From JAHFUS01 sp035689115 (GTDB lineage Bacteria > Actinomycetota > Acidimicrobiia > Acidimicrobiales > GCA-2861595), in contig DASSMA010000033.1 of the NCBI GenBank assembly GCA_035689115.1, forward strand, positions 14,575 through 78,574: a DNA stretch of 64,000 bases. Direction: 5' to 3'. A program made the translations under genes and the position numbers. The notes beneath the pieces are model-generated. The model made no database searches. It was not told the origin of the DNA and was given only the letters and a program-made list of their open reading frames with translations. Shown one piece after another: positions 1-8,321 of the stretch; the stretch's first letter is position 1; every line of letters begins with the position of its first letter.

Positions 1-55
1 ATCGCGGTGAGCGGTCAACCGCTCACCGTCACCGCCGGCCCGGCGGTCTGCGTCT

Positions 56-264
56 GCGGTCACTCGTCTGCTCCGCCACAAGTTCCCGTTCAGCCGGTTC
101 CTGTCGGCCGACGCGACGGCCGCCTTGCAGGAGGGGCGGTGTACGACGCCCTGGTCGGCGCCGCCGCCCGCGAGCACGGCTTGCCACTGGCCACCGTCGA
201 TCGGCGGGCGCTCGACGCCTACCGGGTGCTCGCAGTCGACGTCGAACTCGTCCCGGTGGGGGGC
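56..264 (+). pseudogene. VapC-like PIN-domain toxin remnant
   Basis: A reading frame from about 127 to 264 translates to a stretch containing VYDALVGAAAREHG and VDRRALDAYRVLAVDVELV, which is the usual C-terminal end of VapC-type PIN ribonucleases (toxins that cleave RNA). The natural stop expected after VELV is missing and the frame runs on into the antisense of the next gene. Just upstream, a different frame (about 56-133) reads AVTRLLRHKFPFSRF and LSADATAAL, resembling the middle of the same family. The two pieces in two frames suggest a decayed toxin with an internal deletion and a lost end. The 5' part may lie beyond the window edge, and no antitoxin is visible. The family call rests on the C-terminal motif only. 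Confidence 0.45.
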
Positions 265-286
265 CGGGGAACGACCGGAGTGGCGA

Positions 287-961
287 TCAGCGCACCAGGT
301 CGACCAGGAAGGGGTTGGTGCGTCGCTCGTCGCCCACCGTGGTGGTGGGGCCATGGCCGGGGAGCACCTGCACCTCGTCGGCCAGCGGGAGGATCTTCTC
401 GGCCATCGACGCCAGCAGCTGCTCGAACGAGCCGCCCGGGAGGTCGGTGCGGCCGATGGAGCCCTTGAACAGGTGGTCGCCGCTGAACAGGATCGGCCCC
501 TCGCCGTCCACCTCGAGCAGCAGGCAGGTGGACCCCTGGGTGTGGCCGGGCGTGTGCAGGGCGGTGAAGGTCATGCCGGCGCCCCGCACCACCTGGCCGT
601 CGGGCAGGTGGTGGATCAGCTCGGGCGGCGTGAGGTCGAGCCCGGCCTGGGCCAGGAAGGGGCCGAGGCCGACGCTGGTGCCGATCGGGTCGAGGAGCAT
701 GTGGCGGTCGGCGTCGTGGATGTGCACGGGCACGCCGCCGCCCGACTGGCGGGCCAGGGTGGACATGCCGCCCACGTGGTCGGCGTGGCCATGGGTGGCG
801 ATGAGCGCCACCAGGCGCAGCCCGGCGGCCGCCAGCCGCTCCACGATGGGGCCCGGCTCGGGCGGCGCGTCGACGAGCACGCACTCGCCGCCGGGGCCGG
901 CGGGGGCCACGATCCATGCGTTGGTCTGGGCCACCCACAGCGGCAGCCGCTCGATCAGCAC
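287..961 (-). CDS. MBL-fold metallo-hydrolase (glyoxalase II-like)
   Basis: This 224-residue protein has the metallo-beta-lactamase zinc motif THGHADHVGG near residue 55, a second metal histidine in HTPGHTQGS near 137, an Asp in FSGDHLF near 160, and a final metal His in PGHGPTT near 203. That set is typical of the hydroxyacylglutathione hydrolase/RNase Z-like superfamily and implies two bound metals. The length fits a single-domain glyoxalase II-like cytoplasmic hydrolase without the long C-terminal helical domain. The true substrate cannot be told from sequence; a thioesterase role is the usual inference. It lies downstream of the phosphatase regulator on the same strand, separated by a short gap, so co-transcription is possible. 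Confidence 0.85.
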   Translation of the reverse strand: MLIERLPLWVAQTNAWIVAPAGPGGECVLVDAPPEPGPIVERLAAAGLRLVALIATHGHADHVGGMSTLARQSGGGVPVHIHDADRHMLLDPIGTSVGLGPFLAQAGLDLTPPELIHHLPDGQVVRGAGMTFTALHTPGHTQGSTCLLLEVDGEGPILFSGDHLFKGSIGRTDLPGGSFEQLLASMAEKILPLADEVQVLPGHGPTTTVGDERRTNPFLVDLVR

Positions 962-995
962 CGGACGACGCTACCGGGCCTGCCCTGAAGCGCCC

Positions 996-2783
996 TCAGG
1001 ACGGCGCCTCGACCTCGAACCACACCCGCTTGCCCTGGCGGGTGGGCAGCACGCCCCAGTCGTGGGCCAGGTTGTCGACGATCAGCAGTCCCCGGCCGTT
1101 CAGGTCGTCGTCGTCGGCCTCCCGGGCCTGGGGCAGCGCGGTGGAGCCGTCACCCACCTCCACCCGGACGACCGGGCCCAGGTAGCGGACGATGACGGTG
1201 AGCTCGGTGGCGGCGTGGAGGACGGCGTTGGTGGCGACCTCGGACGTGAGCAGGTCGATGTCGCCGCCCGCCAGGCCGTCGAGCCGCCAGCTGGCCAGCA
1301 GGCGGCCCAGCAGCCGGCGGGCCACGCCGACGCTGGCCGGGTCCGGGGCCAGGCGGATGCGCGCCTCCCGCGGCGGCGCCGGCGGCCGGCGCCAGAGGTC
1401 CGGCTGCTGGTCGCCGAGCGGGTACCCCGGCAGGTGCAACGCGTCGGCCGGGACGCCGGTGGCGCCGGTGATGCGGCCGACGGGGTCGGTCAGGGCGTCC
1501 TCCGGCACCCGCACCACCACGATGGCCACGTCGTCGCGCAACTCGCCGCCGGCGAAGGCGTGGGCGGAGGCCAGCAGGCGGTCGGCGACCTCCTCGGCGG
1601 GAACGCCCGAGCAGTCGAGCAGCACGTCCTGGAGGTGCTCGTCGCCGAACAGCTCGCCGGTGTCGTTGCGGGCCTCGGTGATGCCGTCGGTGAGGATCAC
1701 GAGGGCGTCGCCGGGCCCGAGGCCGACCCGGTCGTCGGCCGGGGCGGCGTCGTCGAACAGGCCGAGGGGCGGCGCGACGTGGCCCCGGATGTCGATCCAC
1801 CCGGCCCGGCGGATCACGACGGGACGCGGGTGGCCGGCGCTGGCCAGGGTGACCCATGCGCCGCAGGTGTCGAGCTCCAGCCGGGCGAGGACCGCCGAGC
1901 AGAAGTGGTCGTCGCCCTGGGCGGCGTCGTCGCCCAGGAGGACGCCGTTCAGGTCGGCCAGCACGTCGGCGGGCGGGAAGGTGCGCACGGACGAGGCCCG
2001 GACAGCCCAGCGGGCCAGGGCGGCGAGGGCGGCGGCCCGGGGCCCACGGCCGCACACGTCGCCCACCACCACGCCCCAGTCGTTGGTGCCGAGGCGGAAC
2101 ACGTCGAGGAAGTCGCCGCCCACCGGCATGGGGCCCTCGCCGGCCTGGTAGCGGGTGGCCAGCTCCATGCCGGGCAGGGCCGGCGGCCGGGGCGGCAGCA
2201 GGCTGGCCTGGAGGGCGTCGGCCAGCTCGCCGGCCTGCCGGCGGAGGCCGTCCTCGCCGGCCGGCACGCCGGAGGCGGCGCGGAGGTCGAGCTGCTCGAC
2301 CACCACGGCGGCCAGGTCTCGGAGTACCGCCAGGTCGGCGTCGCTCACGACGCGGGGGCGGGTGTCCATGACGCACAGCGTCCCGAGCCGGGCGCCGTCG
2401 TCCGTGACGAGGGGCGCGCCGGCATAGAAGCGCACCCCCGCCGGGCCCGAGACCAGCCAGTTGCTTTCGGTGCGGGGATTGGCGGAGGCATCGGGTACGA
2501 CCAGGACGTCGTCGCCGAGGATGGCCGAGCCGCACAGGCCCGGTTCCGTCGGCACCGCGTCGACGGTGAGCGGGCCCTGGCGGGAGGTGAAGTGGATGCG
2601 GTCGGGCTCGACGACCGTCACCGCCGCCATCGGCGTGCCGAGGCAGCGGGCGGCCAGCGAGGTGATCCGGTCGAACGACGGGCCCTGGCCGCCGAGGAGG
2701 CCGAAGCGGCGGAGGGCGGCGAGGCGGGCCGGCTCGGCGAGGGCGTCGACCGCCCCGCCCGGGCTCGTCGTCGCTCCTGCCAC
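996..2783 (-). CDS. GAF-SpoIIE phosphatase with anti-sigma-type ATPase domain
   Basis: About 595 residues in three parts. Residues 10-150 form a GAF-like sensor. Residues 170-390 form a PP2C/SpoIIE phosphatase with acidic metal sites in PVGGDFLDV and VVGDVCGRG. The last 130 residues are a HATPase_c_2 module, with SEVATNAVLHA as the N-box and NGRGLLIVDNLA as the G-box region. Proteins of this build control partner-switching networks: the phosphatase acts on an anti-sigma antagonist and the ATPase half resembles anti-sigma kinases. I chose the GTG at 2783 because GGAGAGG lies about 10 bases upstream; the open frame continues to 3020 but that extension is Pro/Arg-rich and overlaps the CAP gene. 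No STAS antagonist is adjacent. Confidence 0.85.
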   Translation of the reverse strand: MAGATTSPGGAVDALAEPARLAALRRFGLLGGQGPSFDRITSLAARCLGTPMAAVTVVEPDRIHFTSRQGPLTVDAVPTEPGLCGSAILGDDVLVVPDASANPRTESNWLVSGPAGVRFYAGAPLVTDDGARLGTLCVMDTRPRVVSDADLAVLRDLAAVVVEQLDLRAASGVPAGEDGLRRQAGELADALQASLLPPRPPALPGMELATRYQAGEGPMPVGGDFLDVFRLGTNDWGVVVGDVCGRGPRAAALAALARWAVRASSVRTFPPADVLADLNGVLLGDDAAQGDDHFCSAVLARLELDTCGAWVTLASAGHPRPVVIRRAGWIDIRGHVAPPLGLFDDAAPADDRVGLGPGDALVILTDGITEARNDTGELFGDEHLQDVLLDCSGVPAEEVADRLLASAHAFAGGELRDDVAIVVVRVPEDALTDPVGRITGATGVPADALHLPGYPLGDQQPDLWRRPPAPPREARIRLAPDPASVGVARRLLGRLLASWRLDGLAGGDIDLLTSEVATNAVLHAATELTVIVRYLGPVVRVEVGDGSTALPQAREADDDDLNGRGLLIVDNLAHDWGVLPTRQGKRVWFEVEAPS

Positions 2784-2862
2784 CTGCAGCGTCCTCTCCG
2801 GCCGTGATGCCTTACGACCACCTCGATGGTACGGCACGACCCCGGGGAAGGGCCTCCGCCGG

Positions 2863-3498
2863 CTACTGGAGGCGGAAGCGCACGACCCGGTGGCGCCGCG
2901 GGCGCCGGTGGCGGGCGGGCTGGCGGCGCGCCGTGGTCTTGGGGGCGGCGGCGACGACCGGCGCCGCGGCGGCGGTGGTCGTGGAGGCGGTGAGCGGGAC
3001 GGTCGCGGCGGCCATCGCAAACGTGGCGGTGGCCACCGCCGGAAGCTTCACGAACACCTCGGTGACCCAGACCCGGCCGTCGGCACCGACCGCCACACCC
3101 GTGCCGGTCGCGTCGAAGTCGCCCAGGATGTTCCCCCGGTGCTCGGGGGATGCCAGGAAGGCCGTCATGACGTCGTCGGCCGAGTACCCGACGCCGACGT
3201 TCTCGGCGACGCGCTGGGGATGGTCGACGACTCCGGCGGTGAGCGTGGAGAGCTGGCTGTGGAGCAGCTGGCCGGCGGTCGCCATCTCCAGCGCGTGCCG
3301 GGTGGCGACGGCGTCGAGGCCGGCGTCGTCGGCCAGTCCCGGAAGCCCGGCCGACGCCCGTGCCGCCGCCAATCCCTCGCCGGCGGTGGCCGCCGATCCG
3401 GTGGTCGTGGCTGCCCCCACTCCGCCGGCGGCAACCATCGCCGCGACACCGAGGCGGCCAAGAAGGCGCGCTGGAACCGCGCTCGTCCGCATGCGCAT
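2863..3498 (-). CDS. Secreted CAP/SCP-domain protein
   Basis: About 211 residues starting at ATG 3498, chosen because AAAGG lies 7-8 bases upstream and a signal peptide follows directly: basic MRMRTSAVPARLLGR, then a hydrophobic stretch to about residue 35. The mature part is a CAP domain (residues 42-150) with the family signatures HALEMATAGQLLHSQ, VAENVGVG and ASPEHRGNIL. The C-terminal 60 residues are Ala/Thr-rich then strongly basic, which may bind cell-wall polymers. CAP proteins are secreted and their biochemical role in bacteria is mostly unknown. The gene sits 79 bases upstream of the phosphatase gene on the same strand and could share its transcript. Confidence 0.8.
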   Translation of the reverse strand: MRMRTSAVPARLLGRLGVAAMVAAGGVGAATTTGSAATAGEGLAAARASAGLPGLADDAGLDAVATRHALEMATAGQLLHSQLSTLTAGVVDHPQRVAENVGVGYSADDVMTAFLASPEHRGNILGDFDATGTGVAVGADGRVWVTEVFVKLPAVATATFAMAAATVPLTASTTTAAAAPVVAAAPKTTARRQPARHRRPRRHRVVRFRLQ

Positions 3499-3691
3499 CA
3501 GAATCCTTTCGAGGTGCCACGGACCCACCACGACCCGCGGCCCACCGTTCGACGAAAGGTCCCGTCTCACCGCCGCGGCGCTGCGGCCCGGCCGACGTGC
3601 CCTGGCCCCCTCCGGCGCCGGGGAAAAAGGTAACAAACCCGATAGTGGATGGAAAGGGGGTTCCGTGAAAGTTCGGGACGGATGCCCCTGG
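3499..3691 (-). promoter_or_regulatory. Leader region upstream of the CAP gene
   Basis: These 193 bases lie between the VOC gene stop and the CAP gene start. The distal part is locally A/T-rich for this genome (CATCCACTATCGGGTTTGTT followed by ACCTTTTT, read on the minus strand) and could hold a promoter; the remaining 120 or so bases are G+C-rich and could form a structured leader. Actinobacterial cell-wall hydrolase genes often carry c-di-AMP riboswitches, but I could not match the conserved riboswitch core here, so none is claimed. Confidence 0.25.
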
Positions 3692-4114
3692 TCATTCTCC
3701 GAGGTGCACGGCCCCCGTGTCGTCGATGGTCCACCCGGGGTTGTGCGCCACTTCCCACGGATGGCCGTCGGGGTCGACGAACATCCCCGAGTAGCCGCCC
3801 CAGAAGGTGGGCGCCGGCTCCCTCGGGATGGTGCCGCCGGCCGCCCGGGCCTCGGCCACCACGGCGTCGACCTCCTCGGGCGAGCGGGCGTTGTAGGCGA
3901 GGGCGACGCCGCCCCAGCCGCCCTCGTCCTCGACGCCGGAGTCCTCGGCCAGGCTGCCCCGGTCCCAGAGGGCCACGATCATGCCGACGGCTTGGAAGAA
4001 CACCACGCCGTCAGCGGTGCCGTTGTGGCTCTTCCACCCCAGACTCTCGTAGAACCGCAGGGCCCGCTCGAGGTCGGCCACCCCCAGGGTGACGAGGCTC
4101 AGTCGCTGTTCCAT
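3692..4114 (-). CDS. VOC-family (glyoxalase/dioxygenase fold) protein
   Basis: A 140-residue protein with two beta-alpha-beta-beta-beta units of the vicinal oxygen chelate fold. The opening SLVTLGVADLERALRFYESL and the closing GMFVDPDGHPWEVAHNP are the classic start and end of the two modules. The closing E/H region carries probable metal or substrate positions, but the N-terminal metal His of true glyoxalase I is replaced (TLGVAD), so a non-enzymatic or different role is possible. Actinobacteria carry many such stand-alone proteins, some for fosfomycin or bleomycin resistance and others without known function. The array of palindromic repeats lies directly upstream. Confidence 0.8.
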   Translation of the reverse strand: MEQRLSLVTLGVADLERALRFYESLGWKSHNGTADGVVFFQAVGMIVALWDRGSLAEDSGVEDEGGWGGVALAYNARSPEEVDAVVAEARAAGGTIPREPAPTFWGGYSGMFVDPDGHPWEVAHNPGWTIDDTGAVHLGE

Positions 4115-4618
4115 GAGCAGAGCCTGCCATCCAGGTCAGGCTGGCGCGCAGGGCGCGTCGGGCAACCCCAGCGGCCATGGATGGCCGCTGCCGGGTGCCG
4201 CCGACTCAGTGGGGGTCGCCGCCGCGCCCGCCAGGGCGCCGGCGACGACGAGCGCAGCGCCAGGATGGCGCGCAGCGTCGGGCAACCCGGCGGCCATGGA
4301 TGGCCGCTGCTGGGGAGCCCAACGGCCAGGCGGGGTCGCCGCCGCGCCCGCCAGGGCGCCGGCGACAACGAGCGCAGCGCCAGGATGGCGCGAAGCGAGC
4401 ATCAGGCAACAGCGCAGCGCCAGGATGGCGCGCAGCGAGCATCAAGCAACAGCGCAGCGCCGCGCAACCCCAGCGGCCATGGATGGCCGCTCCGGGGATG
4501 CCGCCGAGTCAGGCGGGGTCGCCGCAGCGCCCGCCAGGGCGCCGGCGACGACGAGCGCAGCGCCAGGATGGCGCGGAGCGAGCATCAGGCAAGCGGAGCG
4601 CCAGGATGGCGCGCAGCG
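4115..4618. repeat. Intergenic array of palindromic repeat units
   Basis: About 500 bases without a convincing gene between two minus-strand genes. Three copies of a near-perfect hairpin, AGCGGCCAT-GG-ATGGCCGCT, lie at 4170-4189, 4290-4307 and 4472-4491. Each is followed by a conserved block around GGGTCGCCGC and GCCAGGGCGCCGGCGAC, then by a second hairpin GCGCCA-GGA-TGGCGC at 4257, 4377, 4417, 4560 and 4598. The second hairpin with its tail (GAGCATCAGGCAAC) recurs at a 38-40 base period around 4372-4460. The unit period is about 120 bases for the first two units and longer where short copies are inserted. This resembles REP/BIME clusters; it may act as a terminator for the oxidase gene that ends at 4619. 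Confidence 0.8.
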
Positions 4619-6037
4619 TCAGGCAACCGGCGCGATGTTGCGGTTCACCCGGAACAGGTTGTGGGGGTCGTAGGCGGCCTTGACCTGGCGGAGGCGCTCG
4701 AAGTTGACGCCGTAGGCGTCGGCGGTGCGGCCGGCGTCCTCCTCGGCGACCTGGAAGTTCACGTAGTTGCCCACCGAGAAGGGCCGGATGCCCTGCCACG
4801 ACTGGCGCGCCCACGCCGTGTGCGCCGGCGCCCGGTCGTCGGCCGCCGGCCAGGAGCCGGCGAAGGCGCACACGAAGCCTGCCTCCCGGTTGCCCATGGC
4901 GCCGTCGTGCGCATCGTGCTCGCTCAGGGCGCCCTCGAGATGGAACAGGACCGACTGCGACATGGGGGAGGTGACGGCCGAGGCGCCGGCCCGGTAGGCG
5001 TCGAGGAAGCCGTCGGAGAGGCCGGGGACGAACTCCGACTTCCAGTAGTAGTGGGCGCCCTTGGGCTGGGTCGCGTCGAGCATCGCCTGCTGGGCGGCGT
5101 AGGGCTTCTCCATGATGACGTCGGCGATGGGCTGCCCGAAGGAGCGCAGCGGGGCGAGGTCGGCGGCGGCGTTGGCGCCCGTGTGGCACGCCACCACGCC
5201 GATGATGGGCTTGCCGTGCCACTCCGGGGGCAGGAAGGGCGCCGGCGGGGCGAGCCGCCAGGTGAGGGCGGTGGTGAGCTCGCGCGGCGCGGCAGCGCTG
5301 AAGTCGCGGTACATCGGGAGCAGCTCGTCGGCGTGCTCGGCGCTCCACGCGATGAGGCCGCCGGTGATCATGGGGCCCACCTCGTAGAGCTTGAAGGTGA
5401 ACCGGGTGGCAATCCCGAAGTTGCCGCCGCCTCCCCGGAGGGCCCAGAACAGGTCGTCGTGCTGGTCCCGGGACGCCGTGCGCACCTGGCCGTCGGCGGT
5501 GACGATCTCCACCTCCACCAGGTTGTCGATGGTCCACCCGTAGCGGCGGGTGAGGTAGCCGAAGCCGCCGCCGAGGGTGAGGCCGGCGACGCCCGTCTCC
5601 GAGACGAACCCGAGCACCGCCGCCAGCCCGTGCTCCTGCGTCGCGGCGTCGACGTGCCTGAGCAGACACCCGCCGCCCACGTTGGCCAGCCGGGCGTCGA
5701 CGTCCACGGTAACGTCGCGCATGCGCGACAGCTCGAGCGTGAGGCCGCCGGCGGCGAGCGAGGTGCCGGCGACGTTGTGGCCGCCGCCCTTCACGCTGAG
5801 CAGCAGCCCCCGGTCGGCGGCGAAGCGCACGGCGGCAGCCACGCCGGCCGCCGTCGACGGCTGCACCACCAGCGCCGGCTGCCGGGCCACCATCCCGTTC
5901 CAGATCAGGATCGCCTCGTCCCACCCTGCGTCGCCGGCCTGCAGGACCGGCCCCACCTCGGTGGCGAGGAACTCAAGCTCCCTGTCGCCGATCGTCTCCC
6001 GGCCGCCGTCCAGGCGTGCCACTTCGATGTCGCCCAT
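4619..6037 (-). CDS. FAD-dependent oxidoreductase, berberine-bridge type
   Basis: 472 residues from ATG 6037, chosen because CGGGAGG sits 7 bases upstream. The N-terminal FAD_binding_4 (PCMH) domain contains KGGGHNVAG, whose His is the usual site of covalent 8-alpha-histidyl FAD, and GLTLGGGFGYLTRRYGWT. The C-terminal berberine-bridge motif DPHNLFRVNRNI contacts the flavin. A Cys in the VGGGCLLRH segment might provide the second covalent link, but I cannot confirm it. Such enzymes oxidise alcohols, sugars or amines with O2 in the cytoplasm or outside; no signal peptide is seen. Its substrate is unknown. The gene is flanked upstream by a 43-base palindrome and downstream by the repeat array. 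Confidence 0.85.
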   Translation of the reverse strand: MGDIEVARLDGGRETIGDRELEFLATEVGPVLQAGDAGWDEAILIWNGMVARQPALVVQPSTAAGVAAAVRFAADRGLLLSVKGGGHNVAGTSLAAGGLTLELSRMRDVTVDVDARLANVGGGCLLRHVDAATQEHGLAAVLGFVSETGVAGLTLGGGFGYLTRRYGWTIDNLVEVEIVTADGQVRTASRDQHDDLFWALRGGGGNFGIATRFTFKLYEVGPMITGGLIAWSAEHADELLPMYRDFSAAAPRELTTALTWRLAPPAPFLPPEWHGKPIIGVVACHTGANAAADLAPLRSFGQPIADVIMEKPYAAQQAMLDATQPKGAHYYWKSEFVPGLSDGFLDAYRAGASAVTSPMSQSVLFHLEGALSEHDAHDGAMGNREAGFVCAFAGSWPAADDRAPAHTAWARQSWQGIRPFSVGNYVNFQVAEEDAGRTADAYGVNFERLRQVKAAYDPHNLFRVNRNIAPVA

Positions 6038-6083
6038 GCCGAACCTCCCGTCGAGCCCGGGCGACTGTACCGCCGCGCCGCAC

Positions 6084-6126
6084 CCCGAGTACATAGGGTG
6101 CGGTTTCCGCACCCTATGTACTCGGG
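6084..6126. repeat. 43-base perfect palindrome, copy 1
   Basis: Two perfect 20-base arms, CCCGAGTACATAGGGTGCGG and its reverse complement, flank a TTT centre. It lies 10 bases after the stop codon of the PHA synthase gene and before the oxidase gene, so it could act as a terminator. The same arms occur at 28952-28994. The A/T content of the arms stands out from the surrounding sequence. Confidence 0.9.
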
Positions 6127-6135
6127 AGGGGCTGG

Positions 6136-7893
6136 TCAGCGCTGGTGGACGTAGGTGCCGGGGGCGGGGCCGAGGGGCGGGTGGGCCTTGGAGCCCATGG
6201 GCGGCGGCTGCCGGCGCTTCCCGGCCCGCTCGGCGATCCAGGCCGTCCAATCCTCCCACCACGAGCCCTGGTGGTGCTCGGCGCCGGCCAGCCACTGCTC
6301 GGGGTCGGGGGGCAGGTCGGCGTTGGTCCAGTACGAGCGGCGGCCGCCCGGCGGGTTGACGATGCCGGCGACGTGGCCGGACGAGCTGAGCACGAAGCGC
6401 ACCGGACCGCCGGTGAGGTGGGTGGTGGCGTAGGACGACTTCCACGGGGCGATGTGGTCATCCCTGGCGGCCAGCACGTAGACGTCCTCGTCGATCGTGC
6501 GGAGGTCGAGACGGGTGCCGGCGAGGGTCATCTCCCCCTTGGCCAGCTGGTTCTCGACGTAGCAGTAGCGCAGGTAGAACGAGTGCATGTCGGCCGGCAT
6601 GCGGGTGCCGTCGGCGTTCCAGGCGAGGATGTCGAAGGCGGGCGGCTTCTCGCCCATGAGCCACCCAGTGCCGACGTAGTTCCACACCAGGTCCTGGGCC
6701 CGCAGCAGGTCGAACATGGTGGACATCTCGCTGGACTCGAGGAAGCCCCGTTCCTGCATCCGCTCGCTCAGCTGCTCCACCGACCGGGGATCCACGAAGA
6801 TGCCCATGGGCCCCGGCTCTCGGAAGTCGATCATCGTGTTGAGCAGGGTGGCCGACCGCACGCGGTCGTGGTCGTGGGCGGCCAGGTGGGCGAGCAGCAT
6901 CATGGTGAGCGTGCCGCCGAGGCACAGCCCCACCACGTTGGCCTGCTTCGAGCCGGTGATCTCCTCGATCACCCGCAGCGCCTCGTAGGGCCCGTTGAGC
7001 AGGTAGTCGTCGAGGTTCACGTCGCGGTGCGACTCGTCGGGGTTGCGGTAGCTGATGGCGAACACGGTGTGGCCGTGCTGGACCGCCCACTCCACGAAGC
7101 TGCGCCCGGGGGAGAGGTCCATGATGTAGTACTTGTTGATCCACGGCGGGCTGAGCAGCAGCGGCACCTCGTGCACCGTGTCCGTCTGCGCCTCGTACTG
7201 GATCAGCTCCATGAGGTCGTTCTTGAACACCACCGTGCCCGGCGTGGCGGCCAGGTTCTCGCCCAGGCGGAACGGCGTGGCGTCGACCTGGCTCGGGCGG
7301 CCGCCGTTCACGGACAGGTCGTGGAAGAAGTTGCGGACGCCGGCGAGCACCGACATGCCCCCGGTCTCCGCCGCCCGCTGGATCGCGGCCGGGTTGCCCC
7401 AGAAGGTGTTCGTGGGCGCCATCGCGCCCACGGCGAGCTGGACGGCGAACCGGGCCTTCTCCGCCGTGAGCCGGTCGACGCCGGCAGCGTCGACCAGGTC
7501 GAGCAGGTAGCGCGACCAGGCGGCGTAGGACTGGCGGATGCCGAAATACCACGGGTTGTGCTCCCATGCCTGATGGCGGAAGCGACGGTCGTCCCCGTCG
7601 ACGCCCGGGAAGGGGACGCCGAAGAAGCGCCCGGCGGTGGAGGCACCGCCGGTGGCCAGGGCGACCGTCAGCCGGCCGGTGGGCCCGAGCAGCAGGTGCG
7701 GGCGGGCGGCCAGGGCGGCCATGACGCGCGAGAGGCTCTGGGCGAAGCCGGCGACGTCGATGCCGGCGAGAAGCTTGCCCTCCGGCCCCAGCGCCTCGGT
7801 GGCGCTGCGACCAGCGTCGACGGCCTCGGGCCCGCAGGCCGGATCAGTCCTCTCGACCTCTCCCGTTGTTGGCGATGTAGCTGCGATAGACAC
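6136..7893 (-). CDS. phaC: Polyhydroxyalkanoate synthase (first copy)
   Basis: 585 residues that polymerise (R)-3-hydroxyacyl-CoA into PHA at the granule surface. The lipase-like box GLCLGG supplies the nucleophile (about C324), with D479 in LAARDDHIAPW and H507 in SSSGHVAG completing the triad. The N-terminal PhaC domain includes RHQAWEHNPWYFG. I chose GTG 7893 because AAAGGAG lies about 9 bases upstream; this start lies 50 bases inside the upstream regulator gene, so the two are probably translationally coupled. A longer frame to 8043 lacks support. Length and box fit class I-like synthases rather than the short class III subunit. A paralogue is encoded at 9444. Confidence 0.9.
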   Translation of the reverse strand: MSIAATSPTTGEVERTDPACGPEAVDAGRSATEALGPEGKLLAGIDVAGFAQSLSRVMAALAARPHLLLGPTGRLTVALATGGASTAGRFFGVPFPGVDGDDRRFRHQAWEHNPWYFGIRQSYAAWSRYLLDLVDAAGVDRLTAEKARFAVQLAVGAMAPTNTFWGNPAAIQRAAETGGMSVLAGVRNFFHDLSVNGGRPSQVDATPFRLGENLAATPGTVVFKNDLMELIQYEAQTDTVHEVPLLLSPPWINKYYIMDLSPGRSFVEWAVQHGHTVFAISYRNPDESHRDVNLDDYLLNGPYEALRVIEEITGSKQANVVGLCLGGTLTMMLLAHLAAHDHDRVRSATLLNTMIDFREPGPMGIFVDPRSVEQLSERMQERGFLESSEMSTMFDLLRAQDLVWNYVGTGWLMGEKPPAFDILAWNADGTRMPADMHSFYLRYCYVENQLAKGEMTLAGTRLDLRTIDEDVYVLAARDDHIAPWKSSYATTHLTGGPVRFVLSSSGHVAGIVNPPGGRRSYWTNADLPPDPEQWLAGAEHHQGSWWEDWTAWIAERAGKRRQPPPMGSKAHPPLGPAPGTYVHQR

Positions 7894-8263
7894 CGAGCAA
7901 CGCTCCTTTCTGGTCCTCGGTGAGGAGAGGATCGGACCGGATGGCGGCTTCGGTGTTCGGGCGATCCCGCTCTGCCCCGCCTGGCTCGTCGGCCAGCAGG
8001 CCGGCCTGCACGAGCATGGCGTCCGCCGACAGGTCGAGGGCACGGGCGATGGAGCGCAGCACGCGCATCGACGGCACGTGCAGGCCCCGCTCGATCTGGC
8101 TCAGGTAGGCGTTGGAGACCTTCGTCCGGTCGGCCATCTCCCGGAGGGAGAGGTTGGCGAGCCGCCGCTGGGAGCGCAGGAAGTTCCCGAGCGCTCCCAG
8201 CTGCGCCTCCCACGGATCGCCGGCCGGCGCATCCGGCCGTTCGTCGTCGTCCATGCCGTCCAT
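7844..8263 (-). CDS. XRE-family transcriptional regulator in the PHA locus
   Basis: 139 residues. A helix-turn-helix of the Cro/CI type spans about residues 24-80 (NFLRSQRRLANLSLREMADR, then SNAYLSQIERGLHVPS). The C-terminal 50 residues have no domain I recognise and are probably for ligand or protein binding. It lies between the phasin gene and phaC on the same strand and its last 50 bases overlap the start of phaC. Placement suggests local control of PHA genes, possibly through the inverted repeat at 8688-8705, but this is inference. The start used is ATG 8263; ATG 8254 is an alternative. Confidence 0.85.
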   Translation of the reverse strand: MDGMDDDERPDAPAGDPWEAQLGALGNFLRSQRRLANLSLREMADRTKVSNAYLSQIERGLHVPSMRVLRSIARALDLSADAMLVQAGLLADEPGGAERDRPNTEAAIRSDPLLTEDQKGALLGVYRSYIANNGRGRED

Positions 8264-8321
8264 ACTGTCCGTCCTACCCCGGTGGCCCGGGAGTCACCGC
8301 CCCCCGGGCGCCGGGTCCCTG

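Noticed and set aside
3499..3691. c-di-AMP riboswitch upstream of the CAP gene
   Set aside because: Leader position is suggestive, but I could not find the conserved core; an Rfam scan would decide.
4141..4620. Repeats at 4115-4618 as a CRISPR array
   Set aside because: Repeat units vary in length and are palindromic throughout; there are no unique spacers of constant size and no cas genes nearby.
6084..6126. Palindromes as attachment or integration sites
   Set aside because: No integrase, tRNA gene or mobile cargo is near either copy.
315..6154. Long plus-strand frames covering the phosphatase, CAP and oxidase genes
   Set aside because: They are shadows of minus-strand genes with low-complexity translations and no supporting start sites.
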